Positions 38,101-44,027 of a stretch of 44,027 nucleotides of DNA are shown here, piece by piece. The stretch lies in the NCBI GenBank assembly GCA_020631135.1, contig JAHDHU010000019.1, positions 1 through 44,027 on the forward strand, given 5' to 3'. The notes under the pieces are model-generated. The model had not been told where the DNA came from, did not search any database, and saw nothing but the letters and a program-made list of their open reading frames with translations. The stretch is from Saprospiraceae bacterium. GTDB lineage: Bacteria > Bacteroidota > Bacteroidia > Chitinophagales > Saprospiraceae. The position numbers were made by a program, and so were the translations under genes. Position 1 is the first letter of the stretch, and every line of letters starts with the position of its first letter.

Positions 38101-41100
38101 CAATGAAGACTGTAAACGAAATGGACAAGTAACTGTAACTGTGTTGCCAAACGGTACAGTAGGTATTGGCGGTGACGAAACATTCTGTGAGCTATACGCT
38201 CCTGGAACACTTACTTCGGATGCTGGATTTGATTATTACGAATGGTATTTATTAGCTGGAGGTTTTGAAATTGTACAAGCTTCTACGACAGTACCAATTT
38301 GGACTGGACCTACTCAAACAGGTGATTATATTGTTAAGGCATTTAAATCATCAGATCCTTGTCCTTCAGTTTCTGGTGTGCATTCTATTATGGCTATAGA
38401 ATGTGTTGATATCGAATTGGAGAAATCTATTGTAGATCTTCCTTATCCAGCGCAATTGGGTGATGTCATTACATATGAAATTGAAGTCTGTAATGTTTAT
38501 GATCCAAGTTTAGGATTGGTACATACGCAGGATAATGTTGAAATTGAAGAACAATTGCCAGCAGGACTAAGCTATGTGAATAGTTCTACAACCACAGGAA
38601 TTTATACATCTGGTAGTCCAGGTATTTGGACAGTTGGTTCAATGGTAGCTGGACAGTGTGATACATTGACGCTAATGGCTAGTATTGATATGTTTGGTAC
38701 ATTCACGAATGTGGCTGAAGTCGTTGATGGTGATACACCGGATGTAGATTCTGAAACGGATAATGATGATGGAGATCAAAGTGAGGATGATGAAGATCCT
38801 GAAGAAGTTACGATTCCTTACGTTGATTTGGCATTAACAAAAATCTTAGATCCGAGTACGGTTACACCTGTAACGGTAGGAGATGATGTAAACTTTATCA
38901 TTCAAGTTTGTAATCAAGGAACAATAACTGCTACTAATATTGAAATTACTGAATACATTCCAGCGGGATTTGTTCTGAGTAATGGAGATACAAATGGTTG
39001 GGCTGATAATGACAATGATGGTTTGTATGAAAATACAATAGTTGGTCCTTTATCGGCGGACGATTGCGAAGATGTTTTCATACTCTTAACCGTTCAGCCA
39101 GTAAGCTCTAATGATGACTATATAAATGTTGCAGAAATTTCAGGCTCAGAAGATGATATGGGTGATGATATGTCAGATCATGATGTGGATTCAACTCCGG
39201 ATGAAGATGATGGAAATGATCCTGGAGGAGAAGTTGGTGGAGATACTGATGATACAACAAATAATGAAAACGGAGATGAAGATGATTCAGACCCTGCAAC
39301 GGTTCCAGTTGAATATGCTGATTTGGCTTTGATGAAGGTGTTGTCGCCAATGCAAACTCAAAACGTAATGCCAGGTGATTTAGTTGATTTTGATATTGAA
39401 ATTTGTAATCAAGGAAACGTAGATTCATACAATATCGGTTTTGTTGATTATGTCCCATCTGGTTTAATCTATGATGATACATTTGGAAATAACAGTGCAG
39501 ATGGATGGGTTGATGTGAATATGGATGGTAATCCAGAAAATTCAATTGCTGGCCCACTTGCAGCATTCACCGGTTGTGAAACAATTACCTTAACTCTTCA
39601 GGTTGATCCTAATCTAGCGACACCTGCGGATTTAACGAATGTTGCGGAAATAACTGGATCTCAAGACATGGATGGAAATCCTCAAGATGACATAGATAGT
39701 ACCCCAGATGATGATGATTCTAATGACGGTAATATGGAAGACAATACAACAGACAACTCAAATGGAGATGAAGATGATTCTGATCCTGAAACAATATCAG
39801 TTTCTGATACTCCAATATTTGACCTTGCCCTTGTTAAAACGCTAGCACCATCAGTAACAACTCCAGTTTATCCAGGTGACATTATTACATTTAATATTGA
39901 GGTAATCAATCAAGGTAATGTTGATGCTTACAATGTAGAATTAACAGAAGCCATGGGTGCTTGTCTCGATGTTATGAGTCCCGAACCAAATGGTTGGTTG
40001 GACAGCGATAATGATGGAGTATATGAAAACATCATTGTTGGACCGATCAGCGCAGGAACATCTCAAATAGTTCAAATTGAAGTGGAAGTTGCATGCGCAT
40101 CATCTAATCAAAATGACTATTTAAACGTAGCAGAAATAAGCGCGGCTGAAGATGAAGATGGTAATCATCCAGAGGATGAAGATAGTACGCCAGATATGGA
40201 TCCTTTCAATGATCCAATGGATCCAGAAGACAACGACGAAGTAAGTGAAGATGGTAAAGACGGCGAAGACGAAGATGACAATGATTGGGAATTCGTTCCT
40301 GTTCAAACATTTGACTTGGCGCTGGTGAAAACATTGAGTAATACTCAAAGCACGCCTATAATGCCTGGTGATATTGTTGTGTTCGATATACAAGTAATCA
40401 ATCAAGGAACTACCGATGCATACAATATAGATGTGATCGATTATGTTCCAAGTGGTTTGCTCTATGATGCTGCCTTTGGAAATAACTCAACCGATGGTTG
40501 GGTAGATGTTGATATGGATGGTAATCCAGAAATCACGATCAATTCTCTAATTGCTGGTGGTGATGTAACAATTCCTTTATCTCTTCAAGTGGTTCCAAAT
40601 GCTCAAGGAGATCTGACCAACTGGGCAGAAATTAGTGATGCAGAAGATGAAGATGGAAATCGTCCTACAGATGTAGACAGTACTCCAGATGATGACCCCA
40701 ATAACGATGAGTATGGTGATAATGATCAAACGGACGGCAACGGAGAAGATGATGAAGATGACCACGATCCTGAAACGATCACAATTGAGTATTTTGATTT
40801 GAGTTTGACAAAAGCATTGTCTCCAGGTCAATCGACTTATGTAAATCCAGGTGATGATGTTTCATTTACAATTGAAGTTTGTAATCAAGGTACAATAACT
40901 GCTACTGATGTTGATATTGCAGAATATCTTCCAGCAGGTACTACTTATAGTACCAACGATAACAATGGTTGGACAGATGTCGATATGGATGGTGTGTATG
41001 AGAACAGCATCGCTGGCCCAATAGCTCCAAATACTTGTGAGGATATCGAATTTGTATTGACGGTTGTTCCTTCTGTTCCGACACCATATTCTTTTGAAAA

Positions 41101-44027
41101 CTGGGCGGAGATAAGTGGAGCGAATGATGAAGATGGTAACCCTGCAGATGATATTGACAGTGATCCGGATAGTGATCCAGATAATGACAATTTTGGTGAT
41201 GATGATCAAACAGATGGAAATGGTGATGATGATGAGGATGACCATGATCCAGCTCCTTTTGAAGTAATAGATCCAGATGAAGAAGTTTATGACTTAGCAT
41301 TGGATAAATCTGTTGATCCAAGTCAAGCGATTCCAATTTACCCAGGTCAGGATATTACCTTTATTATCTCCGTGACAAATCAAGGTAATGCCGCAGTCGC
41401 GAATGTAAATGTCGAAGATTATTTACCATCATATTTAACATTGAGCAGTGCCGATACCAACGGTTGGGGTGATGCCGATATGGATGGTAATCCAGACATT
41501 GTTATATCTACTATGAATCCTGGTCAAGTTGTGATGATTCCAATAGTGGTTACTCTTGATGGAGAGTTTACAGGCACTTCTATCGAGAACAGTGCAGAAA
41601 TTACCAGCTTCACAGATGAGGATGGTGATCCAAAAGATGATATCGATAGTGATCCAGATGATGATCCAGATAACGATCCGGAAGAAGAAGATGATGAGGA
41701 TACAGAAGAATTGCCGGTTGCAATATTCGATTTGGCTTTGACCAAAACATTTATGCCAGGGCAATCGGGTCCCTTCATGCCAGGTATGGATGTGATCTTC
41801 ACAATTACAGTTTATAATCAAGGTACTATTGATGCATATAATGTTGATGTGATCGATTACTTACCTGCAGGCTTGACCTTAAGTACAAATGATACGAATG
41901 GTTGGACAGATACGGATATGGACGGTAATCCAGAAAACACAATTGGGGGACCAATTGTAGCAGGTCAATATGGCTTTGTTGATATAGTGCTAACCATTGA
42001 TCCTAATCAACCTTCACCAAGTGAATTAGTAAACTTTGCTGAAATAACAGATGCTGAAGATCCGCATGGAAACCATCCTCCAGATGTCGACAGTACAGCT
42101 GATGATGACGATTCTAATGATGAGGAGGGAGACGATAATCAAGAAGATGGTGATGGCATGGATGATGAAGATGATCATGATTGGGAAGTACTTCCAGTAT
42201 TTGATGAAATATTTGATTTAGCGCTTAAAAAGGTAGTTTCACCAGAATTTTTTGGAGGAGCTCAAATAGGAGAAGACGTGCCGTTTGACATATGGGTGTA
42301 CAATCAAGGTAATGTAGTAGCCACTAACATTGAGGTTACAGAACATATGCCTCCTTGTACGAGTATCAGTCCAAATGATACCAATGGTTGGACAGATTTT
42401 GACAATGATGGAGTTTATGAAATGACCAATCCAGGTCCTCTAAATCCAATGGATTCGTTTAAATTCGAAATTATCCTTCGCGTAGATTGTCAGCCTGATC
42501 CAATGGATCTTAGAAACATTGGAGAAATCAGTGGTGCAGATGACGAAAACGGAGAACCCGTAGATGACATTGATAGCGATCCCGATGGTGATCCAAATAA
42601 TGACAATGAAGGTGAAAATGATGAAACTGGTGATGATGGTTCTGAAGACGAAGATGATCATGATTGGGAAGAACTTCCACTAGTAGACGCTGCTTTAGTC
42701 AAGACGACTGCTGCAGTAGGTCCATTTAGATATGGCGACCAAGTAACTTTTGATTTTGAGATTTTTAATCAAGGTAATGTTGATTTGTATGACCTTGTTG
42801 TAAATGATTTCATTCCATGTGGTTATAAATACTTGTCAGTAAATGACAGTGATTGGTCTTACGATTCTAATACAGGAATTGCAACTACTACCATTGATGG
42901 TCCTATCCTCGAATATTCTAGTACAACTTTAAGCATTACGCTGGAAGTTCAGGCTTGCCCAGATACACCAAGTGGTGCTTGGACAAATCAAGCAGAAATT
43001 GAAAAATTCAAGGATGAAGATGGAAATGATATTACAGAGGAAGATGTAGATAGCGATGGTGATAAAGATCCATCAAATGATGGCCCACAAGAAGACAATG
43101 ACAAGGACAATAAAAATGATGATGAAGATGATAGCGATCCAGAAACCATAGAAGTCTTTGACTTGTCATTGCAAAAAGTTGCTAATCCACTAGGTCCATA
43201 TCAATTGGGGGATATTGGTCAGTTTGACATTTATGTTTGTAATCAAGGAAATGTCACAACACAAAATATTGAAGTGACTGATTATTTACCAGTTGGTTTA
43301 ATTTTCGATGCAGGTAATCCAGGTAATACAAATTGGAGTAGCATCGATGTTTCTACAGCACTTTACAAATCTATCGAAGGTCCATTGGCTCCTGGCCAAT
43401 GTGATACGATTAGCATTTTTGTTGAACTAATTTCAGTTATTCCAATCGAATTGGTTAACATGGCGGAAATTAGTTATTCAGAAAATGAAGATGGAGAGGA
43501 TAACACGAAAGAAGATGCGGACAGTGAAGCTGATGATAATAATTTCAACGACAATGGAAACGAACCATTTAGTGATCTAGATGATGAAACAATGGAGAAT
43601 GCTTTTGAAGGAGGAGATGAAGATGATCATGATCAAGCATTTTTATTGACTTGCATAGAAATAGTTTGTTTAGGTGATATCAATTTAAGTCTTGACGAAA
43701 CTTGTAGTGGAAACATTACTGCTGCAATGTTATTGAGCCCTGCATTATTCCACGAATCCATGTATGAGATTACGTTAACGGATGTTCAAGGCAACGAAAT
43801 TACGGACCCATTTAATCATGTGTTTACAGCCGCGGACTTAGGAAAATGTTACTCTTATACCGTAAGTGTTCCTCTATGTATGGATCAAAGTTGTTGGGGA
43901 ACCATTTGTGTAGAAGACAAATATCCACCGACGATAGATTGTGGAGCTGTCCAAGAGGTAGTGGCATGTAGTATAACACAAGCGGACTTTGGGTCTGTTA
44001 CACCACCGACAGTAAGTGCAGATAATT
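32186..44027 (+). CDS. Giant DUF11-repeat surface protein, partial (3' end beyond window)
   Basis: An open frame from ATG 32186 (MRKLHISTSVLVLVFISFAI) runs 3947 codons to the window edge without a stop. Residues 1-25 are a signal peptide. Residues about 30-2070 are Cys-rich beta-type modules with no clear family assignment; Ig-like elements appear near their end (LCPGQKLALDTCSNYSI, ETETCEGIALTLDL). Eleven DUF11 repeats follow from 38411 to about 43650. The last visible part (about 43651-44027, CIEIVCLGDINLSLDETCSG, then CVEDKYPPTIDCG) resembles the module after the first DUF11 array of the upstream giant protein and leads into an HYR-like domain. A T9SS sorting domain is expected downstream but not visible. 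It is secreted; adhesive or structural function is inferred. Long repeats make assembly collapse possible. Confidence 0.9.
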   Translation, partial: MRKLHISTSVLVLVFISFAICLSANGIFDFFTKSNSENRSEYNLKEDLDRLNYLSNAYQSADCESELSFLNQYKSQKEKTLKTIESYTGKSANVSFMMPTTGCPEIQAIELLGVPGFAETNDLTVCGDPDTLALLVFIEEPGSISGTTMNVSMDPGMQYAGFETTHYGAPGMISNLDPSPNNPKFLLEGITESVFVAYIGVEATCEADLSNEYTLDLEFNFIFEDTLGNFFSCRQNQEPVRVYNTVMRTPVLNFRSTPISVIPSLNEEHCYDIEISQDGIDAYLNEMTFSVCGIDLENELMFTRAEVNGNAFTPVYTASDSTLFFDIDGSYFVDNSLPDPVDERFNEDERLTVTLCYQVDDCPVNNPQTIFYKTTYGCYGMVCEENIELSEIRIRPEVEPEPFADVTKVQNPGICGDPGIVDITMYAVEKGTNTAMQDSAQGIFTDLTLGFETCAKSSLDVSNVIIGSVNLDPSHFSWVNQDIIIDFTMLTSDPDGVGGLTDADGDGFYDDLPGGESLDVRLEFEFLCALPPDPTSLACSSVDCSFAKFFVTAKRDCGQSFTFLPDIEEFNIINGATSTEMKGKTALTSALEGYNLGTTGRNGSCTEYGQQVVDVEMCYVYEQENVTPCPAANLTNELRVIYSGSGILVNDIEFVPGSGEVTVAGVTTQSGGTGTFTQIDAAVRMMTLPLGDANVGDEVCYKYQIQADSAACVGFQYMTGTHQVIETCDTGGCTCVTVKACDAATFRSNPNDCGCEPCYVRSGAYTRRLNFGFSDPTMTTQMNETNVPIGDLNNYLPCDTMLFEGYFVPIHEQALTDIYSWTSNSYLSSNVNSIGATSTELQYDAQGTHLVGFYISRDDGSGRTFIDLDQLGDCIDTGPGSSGFYSYFGSTVYQQDLQNTARCNSTNERLDGNYMGWGFRNLDALEDCREAQNSTYQEGNCLTELIDTYGFEVGDSLIWVAKVPLTKNIAAHARKAVDPSFSFLPAQVITGGTGNFLDPFDDNCLVALGNCMERPPIMSTCPRGVLDLSKMVLDDCGGTMEHTFKVQTSTPLSWYANEYRPYFTFEELTVPIYTPTMFCGNAKIITKGGLEYPLEVKSFDNHTCSTVGTEEYCSVSSGNSGSVTFDLEGSGFPGLAVGLNGYIDEFMVVYDLCRICPKPLASQSDYQIEYQYRICDVQNPSCYLCHVNASGTGNELPTICSRDGSTPVGHNQSYYNAFNFDTLFRSEVVSEEFDPMDNSVGFPDLSQSLDRNIISSSIPGNSVEENTVTICADGSDPSKPTHMSVTGAVTLANSVALDGVCELDGTPISSNFVSSSSTTSTYSFELPNLAPGDCVDVKIKTTMLFCPIEPEVAEICVNVTSGCLPRDVMAAVAPNASGCNSAEVCYKYTTEESGIQVDFLTPGETDSYPLCSEIPMAVLIKNVKDALLTNIIADIYLPLNGATVVPGSFEASYPNDGDLSGALPFYSIVDPTINGNHLQYLEDNDFSNSIHSNGLPGISSGLDSNFVVIRFLLKTDCDEFVSGSTSSFEAMANDPCSPNPLMSGEVLSERIIIDGANPDDFAQILVTAKPSEAYCGQDTPTFTVTGQNISEKSSGDSVQMCITLPQELTYTPGSIRYAIPAGQSVGLETITAIGNSTQVCFAGYNNMPVGSQFTLNFEAVFDETTPCGDYKMGVDIKELVEAQACVPGPPSECDVFVQSSVNPFFTITLLGPMETTDLKLFSSCNGGSDPVTLCYEAKLFNPGADYLGNIQVNLHEDVMANSVYDYYDPIIASMDHPSTQVFGLDSVTIMGCFEVPMAKSCPVVLNIVYDTDCTCDNNVTPFTSIAPDFAVELPPNIYLCPGQKLALDTCSNYSIAFNPADNIITTTTNDSLYIDLVDPSIRTGMVISGILGDCGVFEPYFIEGVEDFDIELTETETCEGIALTLDLTVPDKYSDIPIVWTPSTNLDDPNIVNPIFSSNVPGTYAYDIEMTFNEDCKRNGQVTVTVLPNGTVGIGGDETFCELYAPGTLTSDAGFDYYEWYLLAGGFEIVQASTTVPIWTGPTQTGDYIVKAFKSSDPCPSVSGVHSIMAIECVDIELEKSIVDLPYPAQLGDVITYEIEVCNVYDPSLGLVHTQDNVEIEEQLPAGLSYVNSSTTTGIYTSGSPGIWTVGSMVAGQCDTLTLMASIDMFGTFTNVAEVVDGDTPDVDSETDNDDGDQSEDDEDPEEVTIPYVDLALTKILDPSTVTPVTVGDDVNFIIQVCNQGTITATNIEITEYIPAGFVLSNGDTNGWADNDNDGLYENTIVGPLSADDCEDVFILLTVQPVSSNDDYINVAEISGSEDDMGDDMSDHDVDSTPDEDDGNDPGGEVGGDTDDTTNNENGDEDDSDPATVPVEYADLALMKVLSPMQTQNVMPGDLVDFDIEICNQGNVDSYNIGFVDYVPSGLIYDDTFGNNSADGWVDVNMDGNPENSIAGPLAAFTGCETITLTLQVDPNLATPADLTNVAEITGSQDMDGNPQDDIDSTPDDDDSNDGNMEDNTTDNSNGDEDDSDPETISVSDTPIFDLALVKTLAPSVTTPVYPGDIITFNIEVINQGNVDAYNVELTEAMGACLDVMSPEPNGWLDSDNDGVYENIIVGPISAGTSQIVQIEVEVACASSNQNDYLNVAEISAAEDEDGNHPEDEDSTPDMDPFNDPMDPEDNDEVSEDGKDGEDEDDNDWEFVPVQTFDLALVKTLSNTQSTPIMPGDIVVFDIQVINQGTTDAYNIDVIDYVPSGLLYDAAFGNNSTDGWVDVDMDGNPEITINSLIAGGDVTIPLSLQVVPNAQGDLTNWAEISDAEDEDGNRPTDVDSTPDDDPNNDEYGDNDQTDGNGEDDEDDHDPETITIEYFDLSLTKALSPGQSTYVNPGDDVSFTIEVCNQGTITATDVDIAEYLPAGTTYSTNDNNGWTDVDMDGVYENSIAGPIAPNTCEDIEFVLTVVPSVPTPYSFENWAEISGANDEDGNPADDIDSDPDSDPDNDNFGDDDQTDGNGDDDEDDHDPAPFEVIDPDEEVYDLALDKSVDPSQAIPIYPGQDITFIISVTNQGNAAVANVNVEDYLPSYLTLSSADTNGWGDADMDGNPDIVISTMNPGQVVMIPIVVTLDGEFTGTSIENSAEITSFTDEDGDPKDDIDSDPDDDPDNDPEEEDDEDTEELPVAIFDLALTKTFMPGQSGPFMPGMDVIFTITVYNQGTIDAYNVDVIDYLPAGLTLSTNDTNGWTDTDMDGNPENTIGGPIVAGQYGFVDIVLTIDPNQPSPSELVNFAEITDAEDPHGNHPPDVDSTADDDDSNDEEGDDNQEDGDGMDDEDDHDWEVLPVFDEIFDLALKKVVSPEFFGGAQIGEDVPFDIWVYNQGNVVATNIEVTEHMPPCTSISPNDTNGWTDFDNDGVYEMTNPGPLNPMDSFKFEIILRVDCQPDPMDLRNIGEISGADDENGEPVDDIDSDPDGDPNNDNEGENDETGDDGSEDEDDHDWEELPLVDAALVKTTAAVGPFRYGDQVTFDFEIFNQGNVDLYDLVVNDFIPCGYKYLSVNDSDWSYDSNTGIATTTIDGPILEYSSTTLSITLEVQACPDTPSGAWTNQAEIEKFKDEDGNDITEEDVDSDGDKDPSNDGPQEDNDKDNKNDDEDDSDPETIEVFDLSLQKVANPLGPYQLGDIGQFDIYVCNQGNVTTQNIEVTDYLPVGLIFDAGNPGNTNWSSIDVSTALYKSIEGPLAPGQCDTISIFVELISVIPIELVNMAEISYSENEDGEDNTKEDADSEADDNNFNDNGNEPFSDLDDETMENAFEGGDEDDHDQAFLLTCIEIVCLGDINLSLDETCSGNITAAMLLSPALFHESMYEITLTDVQGNEITDPFNHVFTAADLGKCYSYTVSVPLCMDQSCWGTICVEDKYPPTIDCGAVQEVVACSITQADFGSVTPPTVSADN
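32247..32263 (+). repeat. Diverged copy of the 17-nt near-palindrome inside the giant gene
   Basis: GCCTTTCGGCGAATGGT matches copy 1 at 14 of 17 positions. It lies in the signal-peptide coding region, where it encodes CLSANG. It may be chance. Confidence 0.3.
38411..43650 (+). repeat. Array of eleven DUF11 repeats with Asp-rich linkers
   Basis: Units begin at 38411, 38822, 39314, 39818, 40310, 40793, 41288, 41726, 42212, 42686 and 43157, with a spacing of 411-504 nt (about 160 residues). Common features are FDLALxK, a pre-core G-D-V-F-I strand, (C/V/Y)NQGxxxAxNxxxxDYxPxGL, NGWxDxDxDGxPEN, N-AEISxAEDEDGN and a linker of DSDPDxDPxNDxxxD...DEDDHD. The first unit is the most divergent. The linker spans about 40-50 residues, most of them Asp, Glu, Asn or Gly. 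Confidence 0.9.

Noticed and set aside
39108-42661. Long minus-strand open frames opposite the DUF11 array (His/Leu-rich or Ile-rich products)
   Set aside because: They are mirror frames of the Asp/Glu-rich codons of the giant gene and show low-complexity composition without start context.
38411-43650. Regular repeats that could suggest a CRISPR array or satellite DNA
   Set aside because: The period is about 480 nt, units are diverged, and the frame is open throughout with DUF11 protein repeats.

Overview
The window is AT-rich chromosomal DNA from a Bacteroidota bacterium, most likely of the Saprospiria type. This rests on a protein with a type IX secretion (T9SS) C-terminal sorting domain, giant DUF11/HYR/SdrD-B surface proteins, a TTTG-N19-TAnnTTTG promoter, weak Shine-Dalgarno sequences, and flavobacterial-like branched-chain amino acid (BCAA) enzymes. 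The taxonomic placement is inference. No rRNA, tRNA, CRISPR array or insertion sequence was seen.

Region 1 (1-3170, minus strand) is an ECF sigma factor followed by a protein with an N-terminal cytoplasmic part, one transmembrane (TM) helix, a coiled coil and a C-terminal outer-membrane-barrel-like domain, then a lipoprotein with two RskA-like anti-sigma extracytoplasmic domains. Together they look like an unusual envelope-sensing sigma/anti-sigma unit.

Region 2 (3250-9790, plus strand) is the ilvD-ilvB-ilvN-ilvC-ilvA operon for isoleucine/valine synthesis. Upstream is an apparently complete ribosome-mediated attenuator: a 21-codon leader peptide with four consecutive Ile codons, a competing antiterminator, and a terminator hairpin just before ilvD. 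The start codon of ilvD is best placed at 3521, beyond the terminator.

Region 3 (9800-20960) is a mixed housekeeping and envelope region: a DUF2306 membrane protein, a PH-like membrane protein, a PhoD-like lipoprotein phosphatase, an HD hydrolase, a translationally coupled pair (VIT-VWA protein plus a caspase-fold-like protein with a His-Gly/Cys pair), a small KE-rich secreted protein, a SulP anion transporter with a beta-carbonic anhydrase (a likely bicarbonate uptake pair), a bicupin lipoprotein and a small membrane protein.

Region 4 (20960-44027) is about half of the window and holds two giant tandem genes for secreted, modular proteins. The first (3571 aa) combines SdrD-B, propeller-like, DUF11, HYR/Ig-like, dockerin-like and cohesin-like domains and a T9SS sorting domain. 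The second starts at 32186 behind a textbook Bacteroidota promoter and is still open at the window edge after 3947 codons. It carries eleven DUF11 repeats joined by extremely Asp-rich linkers. The two share linker motifs and a domain that follows the DUF11 array, so they are probably paralogous cell-surface or matrix proteins.
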